Source of the DNA: CAYXEN01 sp964464035
GTDB taxonomy: Bacteria; Krumholzibacteriota; Krumholzibacteriia; WVZY01
DNA: 30,768 nt
Direction of reading: 5' to 3'
Assembly (NCBI GenBank): GCA_964464035.1
Contig: CAYXEN010000027.1
Location: forward strand, 1 to 30,768
The notes under the pieces are model-generated. The model saw only the letters and a program-made list of their open reading frames with translations, was not told the DNA's origin and made no database searches. The translations under genes were made by a program, and so were the position numbers. Shown in pieces: positions 8,573 to 16,752 of the stretch (within the stretch, counting starts at the first letter, position 1; each line of letters opens with the position of its first letter).

Positions 8573-9889
8573 TTAATCGTAATACTCGGATCCCAGGTGG
8601 GTTATCAGCTCCTCGCCTTTGAGGTGGCGCAGGTTGTTCTTGAGCTTCATGAGCTGGATGAAGAGATCGTGCTCCGGGTAGAGTTCCGGAGCGCACATCG
8701 GGCTCTTGAAGTAGAACGAAAGCCATTCCTGGATTCCGTGCAAGCCGGCCCTTTGTGCGAAATCCATGAAGAGAGCAAGATCGAGAACTATCGGGGCGGC
8801 CAGGATGCTGTCACGGCAGAGAAAATCTATTTTTATCTGCATGGGATAGCCCAGCCAGCCGAAGATGTCGATGTTGTCCCAGCCTTCCTTGTTGTCTCCC
8901 CGGGGAGGATAGTAGTTGATGCGGACCTTGTGATAGAAATCACCGTAAAGGTCGGGATAGAGCTTCGGCTGCAGGATCGTTTCCAGGACGGACAGCTTGC
9001 TCACTTCCTTCGTCTTGAAGGAATCGGGATCGTCCAGCACCTCACCGTCCCTGTTCCCGAGGATGTTCGTCGAGAACCAACCGTTCAGCCCGAGAAGGCG
9101 GGCCTTCAACCCGGGACCGATGATCGTCTTCATGAGCGTCTGCCCGGTCTTGAAGTCCTTGCCGGCGATGGGAACCTTGAGTTCCCTGGCGAGTTCCACC
9201 AGCGCCGGTATTTCGGCGCAGAGGTTCGGGGCCCCGTTCACGAAGGGCACGCGCGAAGAAATGGCGGCGTACGCGTAGACCATGCTCGGCGATATGTCCG
9301 GGTCGTTCTTTTTGAGACCCTCCTCGAAAGCCTTGATGTCCTCGTGGACCGGTTTCTTCTCCATGTAGACCTCGGTGCTGGCGCACCACACCATCACCAT
9401 CTTTTCGCAGTTCTTTTCCTGCCTTGTTTTTTCGATGTCTTCCTTGAGCTGCTCTGCGAGTTCCCACCAGTTCGCCCCCTTCTTCACGTTCGGTCCCGAG
9501 AGTTTCTTCACGTATCGATTGTCGAAGACGGCCGGCATAGGTTTTATCGCCTGCAACGTGTCCTTGACCGAATCGAGTATCGACCTGTCGAGAACCCCGG
9601 CCTTGCACGCCGCCTGGTAGCAATCGTCCTCGAAGATGTCCCAGCCGGCGAACACGAGAGAGTCGAGGTCGTAGAGCTCGATAAAGTCCTTTATATAGGG
9701 CGAGCGGTTCTCCGTCCGCTTGCCGAGCCGTACGGTGCCCATCTGGGTGAGTGACCCCGTAGGTTTCGCGATTCCTCTCTTCACCGCTTCCACCCCGGCT
9801 ATGAAAGTCGTCGCCACCGCTCCCAATCCGGGCATCAAAATGCACAGCTTGCCTTTGGGACTCTCTATGCTTCTTTTTGCGTCGCTCAT
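8573..9889 (-). CDS. ino1: myo-Inositol-1-phosphate synthase
   Basis: A 438-residue cytoplasmic enzyme that converts glucose 6-phosphate to 1L-myo-inositol 1-phosphate using NAD. The Rossmann motif GLGAVAT starts at G21. Family signatures are AGKDFKTGQTLMKT, LNGWFSTNILGNRDG and the region around KVRINYYPPRGD. Length and order match the bacterial/archaeal branch of the family. The frame opens 13 codons earlier (9928), but AAAGGAG just before ATG 9889 marks the start. With the inositol monophosphatase at 11078 it completes inositol synthesis, and a LysR gene sits between them. Inositol could feed phosphatidylinositol-type lipids, a solute or a cell-surface glycan; the window does not show which. 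Confidence 0.95.
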   Translation of the reverse strand: MSDAKRSIESPKGKLCILMPGLGAVATTFIAGVEAVKRGIAKPTGSLTQMGTVRLGKRTENRSPYIKDFIELYDLDSLVFAGWDIFEDDCYQAACKAGVLDRSILDSVKDTLQAIKPMPAVFDNRYVKKLSGPNVKKGANWWELAEQLKEDIEKTRQEKNCEKMVMVWCASTEVYMEKKPVHEDIKAFEEGLKKNDPDISPSMVYAYAAISSRVPFVNGAPNLCAEIPALVELARELKVPIAGKDFKTGQTLMKTIIGPGLKARLLGLNGWFSTNILGNRDGEVLDDPDSFKTKEVSKLSVLETILQPKLYPDLYGDFYHKVRINYYPPRGDNKEGWDNIDIFGWLGYPMQIKIDFLCRDSILAAPIVLDLALFMDFAQRAGLHGIQEWLSFYFKSPMCAPELYPEHDLFIQLMKLKNNLRHLKGEELITHLGSEYYD

Positions 9890-9958
9890 GTTCTTTCTCC
9901 TTTCCGATGGCGTCTCCGCGGCCCGCACTTCGAGCCGCGAGACCTGCCCACATAGTTC

Positions 9959-9987
9959 TTGACCAAGATAAGCGGTGAAGCTATCCT
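9959..9987 (+). promoter_or_regulatory. Sigma-70 promoter of the first lysR gene
   Basis: TTGACC (9959-9964) and TATCCT (9982-9987) are 17 bases apart. The -10 almost coincides with the -10 of the opposite promoter, so the two should exclude each other. Confidence 0.5.
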
Positions 9988-10031
9988 AAGCATAATTTAT
10001 TATTATATCAATTAGCATAAATATCGCTTAT
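9968..10031. promoter_or_regulatory. Possible LysR operator: inverted ATAAGCG half-sites
   Basis: ATAAGCG (9968-9974) and CGCTTAT (10025-10031) form an inverted pair flanking both promoters. Two AGCATAA direct repeats lie between them. LysR regulators commonly bind such split sites between divergent genes; this assignment is inference. Confidence 0.35.
9983..10011 (-). promoter_or_regulatory. Sigma-70 promoter of ino1
   Basis: On the minus strand TTGATA (10006-10011) and TAGGAT (9983-9988) are 17 bases apart. The predicted start near 9976 gives a leader of about 87 bases. Confidence 0.55.
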
Positions 10032-10085
10032 GGTACTTCCGTCGTGCGGCGATTCGAGCCAGGCGGGCCCTTCCGAGGAACAGTC

Positions 10086-10985
10086 GTGGAAATAAGGCAA
10101 CTGAAGTACTTCATGTCGGTGCTTCGCTCGGGGAGCATGGGGGTCGCCGCGGAAGAGAATTTCGTGACGCAGCCGGCCGTGAGCATCCAGATGCGCAAGC
10201 TCGAAGAGGAACTCGGAACAAAGCTCCTCGCGAGGAAGGGAAGAAACATCGTGCCGACGCCGGCCGGGAAACTTCTCGCCCGCTACGGCGAGGAAATCCT
10301 CGGGGCCCTGGCCCGCGCCCGCAACGCGATCGAGGAATTCAAGGGATGCAAGACGGGGATCCTCAAGATAGGGGCGATAGATGCGGCAGGCATATACGTG
10401 TTACCGAGGATGCTGAGGCTTTTCAGGAGGCGGTTCCCGGGGATCGACGTGAACGTGGAGGTGTCGGATTCATCGCGGCTGGCCGAGGACCTGAGCCGGG
10501 ATGCCATCGAGTTGGCGATAGTGACCCTGCCCGTTGAGGGCGGGGACCTGGAAGTGGTTCCCGTCCTCCGGGAACGAATGGTTCTCGTGGCCGCTCCCCG
10601 GCATCCTCTCGCGCGCATGAAGAGAGGAGTGCTGAAAGCCGTAGCCGAGACGGGACTGATCACCTATCCGTCGGGTTCGACAACGCGTAGGCTCATAGAA
10701 GAGGTTTTCGAATCGACCGGACTGAGGTTGAGGGCGGTGATGGAGGTGGCCAGCCCGGAAGCGATAAAGAGATTGACCGAAGCGGGCCTGGGTGCTAGCG
10801 TGCTGCCTTACCCCGTCGCCGGTTCGGACATCAAGCGGGGACTGCTGAAGATCCTTCCCGCCGGGAAGGTCGCTTTTCACAGGGATCTGGGGTTGATCGT
10901 CAAGAAGGACGGAGTCCTTTCCCCACCCGCGAGGGCGTTCGTGGATATCATAAAGGAAGCAAGGTCTCTTGGACGGAGGCGGTGA
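10086..10985 (+). CDS. LysR-family regulator, probably of inositol synthesis
   Basis: This 299-residue protein has an N-terminal winged HTH (IRQLKYFMSVLRSGSMGVAA, then AVSIQMRKLEEELGTKLLAR) and a LysR substrate-binding domain from about residue 90 (LKIGAIDAAGIYVLPRML). GTG 10086 with GAGGA 6 bases upstream is a better start than GTG 10044, which adds 14 residues unlike the family. It is divergent from ino1 and 92 bases upstream of inositol monophosphatase, so it probably controls both and responds to inositol or a precursor. The effector is not deducible. Confidence 0.88.
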   Translation: MEIRQLKYFMSVLRSGSMGVAAEENFVTQPAVSIQMRKLEEELGTKLLARKGRNIVPTPAGKLLARYGEEILGALARARNAIEEFKGCKTGILKIGAIDAAGIYVLPRMLRLFRRRFPGIDVNVEVSDSSRLAEDLSRDAIELAIVTLPVEGGDLEVVPVLRERMVLVAAPRHPLARMKRGVLKAVAETGLITYPSGSTTRRLIEEVFESTGLRLRAVMEVASPEAIKRLTEAGLGASVLPYPVAGSDIKRGLLKILPAGKVAFHRDLGLIVKKDGVLSPPARAFVDIIKEARSLGRRR

Positions 10986-11077
10986 ACGAACCTGGGCGCC
11001 GGGCGAAGTCGGGTTGAAGTCCGTCCCCGCGCGCCTGGGCATCGTCGCCGGCAGCCGGGACGGAATGGAGGCGAACG

Positions 11078-11920
11078 ATGGAAGCATTCTCCAAGGAATT
11101 GGCGGTGGCCAAGGAGGCGGCGATTGAAGCGGGCGCCCGCGTAGCCGAATCCTATGCCACGCTGCAGGAGACGGACATAAGCGAGAAACACACCAACGAC
11201 CTCGTGACCGTCGTCGATGTGGCCTCGCAAGAGATGATAATCGAGAAACTGCGGGAGCATTTCCCCGGGGACTTCATCGTCGCGGAGGAAAGCGTGGACG
11301 AGAGCCTGAACGCCGGTGAAGCGGCGCACTCGGCTCGGCGCTGGTTCATCGATCCCCTGGACGGAACAACCAACTACATTCACACTTTCCCGATGTTCGC
11401 GGTGAGCCTGGCCCTGGAAAGCGACGGCGAGCTGGTGATGGGAGTCACCTATGATCCTCTGAAGAAGGAACTCTTCTGGGCGGTCAGAGGAGGCGGGGCG
11501 TTTCTAAACGGCAAGAAGCTGGCGGTGAGCACGATCGAAGACCGCCACAGGACCCTGCTCGGTACCGGGTTCCCGTTCAGGGCGAGGGTTTTTCTGGATG
11601 ATTATCTCAAGACCTTTCACTATTTCTTCAACAACTCCCGCGGCATAAGGAGAGCCGGGTCGGCCACGCTGGATCTCGCGTATGTCGCAGCGGGAAGGCT
11701 GGACGCCTTCTGGGAACTCACACTCAGCCCGTGGGACATAGCGGCGGGTGTCGTTCTGATCGAAGAGGCGGGAGGAGTCGTCACCGACTTTTTCGGGGGC
11801 AGGAGCTTCCTGAGCACCGGGCACATAGTGGCGAGCAACGGGCGTTTTCACGAATGGATGCTCGAAGAGATAGAAAGGGTCTTTTCCCCCGGCGGCGACT
11901 ATACGCTTAAGGACGAATAA
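11078..11920 (+). CDS. suhB: Inositol monophosphatase family phosphatase
   Basis: This 280-residue protein has all the metal-binding motifs of the Mg-dependent, Li-sensitive phosphatase superfamily: Glu70 in VAEES, Asp92 and Asp95 in WFIDPLDGTTN, and Asp220 in LSPWDIAAG. It removes phosphate from myo-inositol 1-phosphate, the ino1 product, giving free inositol. GGAGGCGAACG precedes ATG 11078. It probably shares a transcript with the LysR gene upstream. Family members can also hydrolyse other sugar phosphates, but the ino1 neighbour favours inositol. The symbol follows the common bacterial name. Confidence 0.9.
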   Translation: MEAFSKELAVAKEAAIEAGARVAESYATLQETDISEKHTNDLVTVVDVASQEMIIEKLREHFPGDFIVAEESVDESLNAGEAAHSARRWFIDPLDGTTNYIHTFPMFAVSLALESDGELVMGVTYDPLKKELFWAVRGGGAFLNGKKLAVSTIEDRHRTLLGTGFPFRARVFLDDYLKTFHYFFNNSRGIRRAGSATLDLAYVAAGRLDAFWELTLSPWDIAAGVVLIEEAGGVVTDFFGGRSFLSTGHIVASNGRFHEWMLEEIERVFSPGGDYTLKDE

Positions 11921-11925
11921 AAAAA

Positions 11926-11951
11926 CCCCCGCAGCCCGGAGGCTGCGGGGG
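11926..11951 (-). terminator. Intrinsic terminator of the repeat lipoprotein gene
   Basis: A perfect 11-bp GC-rich stem (CCCCCGCAGCC and GGCTGCGGGGG) closes a 4-base loop. On the minus strand it runs into TTTTTTT, so it ends the gene at 11968. The plus-strand side lacks a T-run, but the stem may still stop the convergent suhB transcript in part. Confidence 0.85.
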
Positions 11952-11967
11952 AGGCGAAGGGATTTCC

Positions 11968-13038
11968 TCACATCATCCGGCAGTATTTTCTCCACCCTCC
12001 GGCGAAGAATCCGCCGCCGTCGACGCGGTCACTCGTCATCCAGATTCCCTTGAGTTCACCGCGGATCCGAAGCCTGCGGTCCAACCAGATGCCGGCGAAA
12101 AAGCCGGGGCCGCCGTCATAGAACCTTCCGTAGTGGCCGCGGAGGATTCCCATGAATCGCCCGGAACTGTCTATGTACTTGCCGAAGAACACGTGTTCAC
12201 CGTTGGAGTTGATTCCATAGAATCCCCGCACGTGTCCCATCATTGAACCGTCGTAGCTTATCCATTTGCCCATGAAAACGCCGCCGACGGTGTCCGGGTC
12301 GTCCTTCCAGATTCCGCCGAGGAAACCATGGGGGCATTCTCCGGGAACGATGTATACCGCGTCGAAGGCAACGGCGTTGCCGGCATCGTCCACCGGGATT
12401 ACCTTGTGGATGTCTCTGAGTTCCCCGAGGGTGAAGGAGACGGTGAGCGGGTGAGTGCTGAAGGTTAGTACTCTGGTCGTATCATCCAGAACGGGTCTTC
12501 CCATGTGTGAAGGCATCGGGACCACCCTTACCATCACTCCATCGAAGGCGGGCCCGGTGTGCGAGACCCACTCGAGGAGGTCACGCCTCGTGCGCGGAAG
12601 CACATGGTCCATCGGCTCGAATCTTATGATGCGTTTGAGCAGGATAGCCCCGCGGTCCACCGTCAGGGAGCCGCTCCAGTCGGTGGCGAAGTTGATGGTG
12701 GAGTCTCTTTCCAGATTGCCCCACGTTATCCTTATGAAGAGCCTGCCGGCGGGAGAGTTGTCCATGTCTCGCACCTCGGGATCGGCTTCCATGGGATCGT
12801 CGTAGGGAGTTTCTTCGGCTCCCGAGAAATCGCTCATCAAGGTCTGGTCTCCGAACGCAGGATCCTCGTCGGCCAGGTTGAACCCGCCGTAGGGATCGTC
12901 GAGGTCGGGGACCTGAGGTCTCGAATAATAAGTGTCGTCTATCTGCTGGCTCGAGCTTTCAGGGTTCTGGCATGCGGGCAGCCAGACCAGGGCGAAAACG
13001 GCAAGCAGAGCAAGCGAGAACAGGGTTGCCTTTTTCAT
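11968..13038 (-). CDS. Lipoprotein with unrecognised Gly/aromatic C-terminal repeats
   Basis: This 356-residue protein starts with a lipoprotein signal peptide (LVWLPAC, Cys23), then an acidic low-complexity linker and a middle domain (about residues 100-225) with an immunoglobulin-like strand pattern that I cannot assign. Residues 235-352 hold about five units of 28-32 residues built around GxFFxGKW/IW followed by GxLRGxYG, for example FFGKYIDSSGRFMGILRGHY. I recognise no family. The pattern resembles short beta-hairpin repeats such as MORN, but the match is loose. ATG 13038 follows AAGGAGAAGGAG. A sigma-54 motif lies at 13131-13146 and a strong terminator follows, so the gene is monocistronic. 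It probably faces the periplasm or cell surface. Confidence 0.8.
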   Translation of the reverse strand: MKKATLFSLALLAVFALVWLPACQNPESSSQQIDDTYYSRPQVPDLDDPYGGFNLADEDPAFGDQTLMSDFSGAEETPYDDPMEADPEVRDMDNSPAGRLFIRITWGNLERDSTINFATDWSGSLTVDRGAILLKRIIRFEPMDHVLPRTRRDLLEWVSHTGPAFDGVMVRVVPMPSHMGRPVLDDTTRVLTFSTHPLTVSFTLGELRDIHKVIPVDDAGNAVAFDAVYIVPGECPHGFLGGIWKDDPDTVGGVFMGKWISYDGSMMGHVRGFYGINSNGEHVFFGKYIDSSGRFMGILRGHYGRFYDGGPGFFAGIWLDRRLRIRGELKGIWMTSDRVDGGGFFAGGWRKYCRMM

Positions 13039-13130
13039 CTCCTTCTCCTTTCTCTGCGCCCTCGCGGGCGGTTGGACCTCACAACTTGGTCATAAACCCG
13101 GTCGACCTTCAATCTTCCAGAGCCCACTAG

Positions 13131-13146
13131 TGCAACAGCGGTGCCT
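13131..13146 (-). promoter_or_regulatory. Sigma-54 (-24/-12) promoter of the repeat lipoprotein gene
   Basis: Read on the minus strand the site is AGGCAC-CGCTG-TTGCA, with GG and GC separated by exactly 10 bases. Only the T of the usual TGGCAC differs. The predicted start near 13119 gives an 80-base leader. The 319-base gap 13039-13357 holds nothing else I can name apart from the ribosome sites of the two divergent genes. Confidence 0.6.
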
Positions 13147-13357
13147 CTTTGGCGTCAGCAGCGGCTGTTTTGTGTAATTGCCTGTGTTTATTGTGGTTAG
13201 CTTTGAGCCCATAGCATTCGGCTTGCCGACCGGTTCCCTCAGGGTGTACCTTAATGTCCAACGCGGCGCCCCGTGTGACCGAAGCGGTGCATGGAAGGGG
13301 CGTCGATCGGAGCCTGGTGGATTCGGTATCTTCCAAGACAAACCGGGGAGAAGATGA

Positions 13358-15709
13358 ATGAAGAAAGCCGGCAGGGACAGGGCGGCCGCGGCCACGATGC
13401 CGCCGGGTGAAGTCGATCGATCGTACAGGCAGACTACGATCGATCGCACCTTTTACGTTCTTGTCATGGTCTACGTGGTTCTTCTCTCTCTCTTTCCCGT
13501 ACGGAACAACGACGTGTTCTGGCACATGGCGGTGGGCAGGGAGATCGTCCAGCAAGGACACTTCATAAGAGAGGATCCCTTCGCTTTCACCACCGCCGGC
13601 AGGTCGTGGGTGCCCCATTCCTATCTCAGCGGTGTGGTTCTCTATCTAACCTACTTGTTTGCTTCCGGCTACGGGCTCATCGTGTTGCGGGCTCTCCTGG
13701 TCCTGGTCGTGTTCGCGTGCATTTTTCGGTTGCTGGCGTCCCACGGAGTCTCGTGGACTCTGGCGGCGCCTTTCCTGCTCGTCGCGGCCTTGAACATGCA
13801 GGGCAGGTTCATGGTGAGGCCGCACCTCTTCGAGTATCTCTTCCTCGCCTTGATGCTCATGATTCTCGCGGGACGAGGGAAGGCGAAGGGACCGGGCCTG
13901 TATATCGCGGCGGGAGTGATCCAGATCCTGTGGGTGAACATGCATCCCAGTTTCATACTGGGTCCGGTGCTGGTTCTCCTTTTCCTGCTCGGTGAGATGC
14001 TCTCTCGCGGCGCAGCCAAGGCGGCGGGATTCTTGAAAAGCCCCTGGAGGTCCAGATTCACACCCAAGCAACTCGGATTGCTCCTTCTCGTCGTCTCTTT
14101 CGCATGTTTGGTCGATCCCGATCCCCTGCGCTTCCTCATCCAGCCTTTCAATCCCGCGCAAGGGTCGCTGGTATCCAAGTACACCCTCGAGTGGCGCACT
14201 CCTTTCGATCCGGCCTTGAGCTCTGCTTCTTTCCACCCCTACTACGAGATCCTGCTGGCCGTGGTCGCGTTATCATTCATCATGGGTGCACCCCGCCTGC
14301 ACCTGCCTTCACTTCTTATCGCGGCCGCGGTTACGCTGCTTTCGCTGAAGGCCCACAGGTTCAGAGTGGAATTCGCCGTAGCGGCTCTTCCCCTGGCGTT
14401 GATCCAGCTGGAGGCGTCTCCCCTCGCCGCGAAGCTTCGCGGATTCAAGAGGGGGAGGAGAGGTCGTTTGATCGCACCGATCCTCGCCCTTGCCGTGAGC
14501 CTCGTCATCGTAGCCGGGTCTCCCGGCCGCATTTCCCTGGGTGGGTCGATGGAGGATCGCTATCCGGTGAAAGCGATGGATTTCGTCAAGCAGGAGAAGA
14601 TAGGTCACAGGTCCTACGAAACGATCGGGTTCGGTTCTTTTCTTCTCTGGCACCTGTATCCGGAAAGGCAGAGTTTCATCGATGGGCGTAATTATGCTCA
14701 CGATGTCTATGAGGATTTCATGGAGTGTCAGAAGAGCCCGGCGGGCTTCGAGAAGATAGCGAAAAAATACGCCATCGATTGCTTCATACTCCCCGTCCCC
14801 GAGAGCTGTGACAAGGGTACGGTCAACCTCCACAATTTCCTGATAAGGTCGCCGGATTGGAGCGTCGTCTACATGGACCACATAGCGTACGTGTACGAGA
14901 GGGCCGACGCGGTGCCGGCGGACTGGTTCGCCGGGAACGCCTACAAGTATTACCATACGATGACCTTCGCCAACGCGGTGTTCGATTCTTCCGAGGTCCC
15001 CGTTCTGCTCGAGGAGATAAGGAGAACGGTGAAAAACGATCCCTCCTTCCTCACCCCGTGGCTGGACTTGGGCAATGCGTACATGACGCTCGGCGAACCG
15101 GACAAGGCTCTGGAAGCCTTCAGAAGGGCCGTCCAGTTGCGACCGGGTGAACCGCTGCTGTGGTACAAGGCGGGAAGCGCGGCGATGAAGCAAGGGGATT
15201 TCAAGGAGGCCGTGAAGTACTTCGAGAAGCTGGTGGAACTCTCGCCTGAACAGGCGCTGTCATATTTCTACCTGGGCACGGCTCTGGAGAAGGCGGGAAG
15301 GATCGGTGAGGCGCTGGCGGAGTACAGAAAATCTCTTTCCAGGGATCGAAACCTGACAGCCGCCTACATAAGAGCTTTCGAGGCGCTGGCCGAACGCGGC
15401 AAGTGGAAGGAGGCGAAGAAGACGGCGGAGGCGTTCCATGAAGCCAGGCCGTATGATTTCCGGAGCAGCTACGAGCTGGCTCTATCCTTCCACAACCTCG
15501 GCAAGCTCGGCGATGCCCTGACCAGCGCCAAGGAGGCGGCGGGACTCGCCGGCGACAGGGCGGAGGTTCACGCCCTGCTCGCCGAGATATACTTGGACAT
15601 GGCTTCTTATCACGAGGCGAGGCGGGAAGCCGAGAAAGCGCTGGATCTGGATGAGAACAACGATGAGGCGAGAGGAGTGCTTAATGAGCTGGATTCGGCT
15701 TCGCGATGA
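13358..15709 (+). CDS. Polytopic membrane protein fused to TPR domain
   Basis: This 783-residue protein begins with about 10 transmembrane segments (residues 28-390). The first loop carries NNDVFWHMAVGREI, like the D-x-W-W-H loop of GT-C-type membrane proteins. A soluble alpha/beta region (400-540) follows, then about six TPRs (550-780), for example PWLDLGNAYMTLGEPDKALE. The GT-C resemblance suggests a lipid-linked sugar transferase or a relative that has lost activity; the TPRs would recruit partners on the periplasmic side. GGGGAG lies upstream of ATG 13358. Codons 19-30 encode a perfect 12-bp DNA palindrome (13414-13446). Function is not firmly known. Confidence 0.8.
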   Translation: MKKAGRDRAAAATMPPGEVDRSYRQTTIDRTFYVLVMVYVVLLSLFPVRNNDVFWHMAVGREIVQQGHFIREDPFAFTTAGRSWVPHSYLSGVVLYLTYLFASGYGLIVLRALLVLVVFACIFRLLASHGVSWTLAAPFLLVAALNMQGRFMVRPHLFEYLFLALMLMILAGRGKAKGPGLYIAAGVIQILWVNMHPSFILGPVLVLLFLLGEMLSRGAAKAAGFLKSPWRSRFTPKQLGLLLLVVSFACLVDPDPLRFLIQPFNPAQGSLVSKYTLEWRTPFDPALSSASFHPYYEILLAVVALSFIMGAPRLHLPSLLIAAAVTLLSLKAHRFRVEFAVAALPLALIQLEASPLAAKLRGFKRGRRGRLIAPILALAVSLVIVAGSPGRISLGGSMEDRYPVKAMDFVKQEKIGHRSYETIGFGSFLLWHLYPERQSFIDGRNYAHDVYEDFMECQKSPAGFEKIAKKYAIDCFILPVPESCDKGTVNLHNFLIRSPDWSVVYMDHIAYVYERADAVPADWFAGNAYKYYHTMTFANAVFDSSEVPVLLEEIRRTVKNDPSFLTPWLDLGNAYMTLGEPDKALEAFRRAVQLRPGEPLLWYKAGSAAMKQGDFKEAVKYFEKLVELSPEQALSYFYLGTALEKAGRIGEALAEYRKSLSRDRNLTAAYIRAFEALAERGKWKEAKKTAEAFHEARPYDFRSSYELALSFHNLGKLGDALTSAKEAAGLAGDRAEVHALLAEIYLDMASYHEARREAEKALDLDENNDEARGVLNELDSASR
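13414..13446. repeat. 12-bp perfect inverted repeat inside the gene start
   Basis: CGATCGATCGTA and TACGATCGATCG flank a 9-base spacer within codons 19-30 of the membrane-TPR gene. In RNA it would form a stable hairpin near the 5' end of the message; in DNA it holds four GATC sites. Confidence 0.55.
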
Positions 15710-15778
15710 CGGGGCCGCCGGATTCTTGCAGGTGAACCTCGCGCTTCGCGCGAAACCAGCGGGCTAGCCCGGGGAGTA

Positions 15779-16630
15779 TCACTTCTTGATCCAGGGAGGA
15801 TCCTTCGCGCAGCGGAACCCGATATTGTTCCATCTCTCCGTAGGCTTGGCCTTCCCCCGCCTGGCGCAGCGCAGATACTTTCCGAAATTGTTCCAGGATC
15901 CGCCGCGGTAGACCCTATATTTCTTGTCGCCGTAGTCGGGTTTGAACTCCGGATGGTCGGGGTTCCACTGGTGGGAGTCGTCCCTCGGGTAAGGAGCATA
16001 CCAGGCGTCCACCCATTCGGCTGCATTTCCCGCCATGTCGAAGACGCCGTAGGGACTGACGCATTCGGGAAAACTTCCCACCGGCGCGAGCGTGCGACCG
16101 TTGTTGCATTTCCTGCTGTCGAAGCTGTCGCCCCACGGGTACTTTCGTCCATCCGTGCCGCGGGCCGCCTTCTCCCATTCCTCTTCGGTGGGGAGGCGCT
16201 TGCCGACGAAAGCGGCGTAACGTTCGGCGTCGTACCAGCTGACGCCGACCACCGGATAGCCGTCCATTCCCACCGGGTAGCTCCCGTTTATCCAATGGGA
16301 GGGGGGGGCGACGTGCATCGAGTCGACGAAAACCTTGTACTGAACGTTGGTCACCTCGTATATGTCGATGTAGAAACCGTCCACGAAGACCTTCCTCTGG
16401 GGAAACTCGTTCGTGTCCGCCCCGTGCTTTATATCCTCCGCCGAGCTTCCCATGATGAATTCTCCGGGTGGGATGTAGACCATTCCATTTATCGGGGGAG
16501 CCTCCCGCTCGGCGTCTCCCGCCCGGGTGGACGCAGCGGGTGAATCACCGGGACGGATGAAAAGATAGACGGCCAAGCAGGACAAAGCCGCAACGAGGGC
16601 CAAGAGGCAGGTGATTTTCGTTTTTCTCAT
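15779..16630 (-). CDS. Secreted FGE-sulfatase (SUMF1) domain protein
   Basis: About 283 residues: an N-terminal membrane anchor or signal segment, a short linker, and a complete FGE/SUMF1 fold. Family marks are MVYIPPGEFIMGS, DGFYIDIYEVTNVQYKVF, PVVGVSWYDAERYAAF, KRLPTEEEWEKAARG, DMAGNAAEWV, YRVYRGGSW and NIGFRCAKD. True formylglycine-generating enzymes have a C-x4-C copper site near the end; here only the second Cys remains (LRCARRG) and the first is Gly, so that activity is unlikely. Such proteins often act as binding or C-type-lectin-like modules. The stop lies 69 bases from the convergent membrane-TPR gene. The start is GTG 16633 or ATG 16630. Confidence 0.88.
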   Translation of the reverse strand: MRKTKITCLLALVAALSCLAVYLFIRPGDSPAASTRAGDAEREAPPINGMVYIPPGEFIMGSSAEDIKHGADTNEFPQRKVFVDGFYIDIYEVTNVQYKVFVDSMHVAPPSHWINGSYPVGMDGYPVVGVSWYDAERYAAFVGKRLPTEEEWEKAARGTDGRKYPWGDSFDSRKCNNGRTLAPVGSFPECVSPYGVFDMAGNAAEWVDAWYAPYPRDDSHQWNPDHPEFKPDYGDKKYRVYRGGSWNNFGKYLRCARRGKAKPTERWNNIGFRCAKDPPWIKK

Positions 16631-16671
16631 CACGATTCGATCATTCCCGATGGAAAACTTCGTACACGGAA

Positions 16672-16699
16672 ATTGTACAGACTATCGAACGGATTGCAA
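16672..16699 (-). promoter_or_regulatory. Sigma-70 promoter of the FGE-domain gene
   Basis: On the minus strand TTGCAA (16694-16699) and TACAAT (16672-16677) are 16 bases apart, just past the terminator of the upstream small gene. Confidence 0.5.
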
Positions 16700-16708
16700 A
16701 CCCAAAAA

Positions 16709-16738
16709 AAGCAGCACGGCCGGTTGGCCGTGCTGCTT
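16709..16738 (-). terminator. Strong intrinsic terminator downstream of the small ORF
   Basis: A perfect 13-bp stem (AAGCAGCACGGCC and GGCCGTGCTGCTT) with a 4-base loop runs into TTTTTTT on the minus strand. It must end a minus-strand transcript that comes from 16753-17000, which is the best evidence that something real is made there. Confidence 0.85.
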
Positions 16739-16752
16739 CCTCTGGTGGGGAC

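Noticed and set aside
7820..9754. A 644-codon plus-strand open frame
   Set aside because: It is antisense to the clear ino1 and FemAB-like genes and has no recognisable domain. It reflects GC-rich codon use on the other strand.
15725..15775. Terminator between the membrane-TPR and FGE genes
   Set aside because: Short perfect palindromes are present (TCGCGC-TTC-GCGCGA and CGGGCTAGCCCG), but no T-run follows on either strand.
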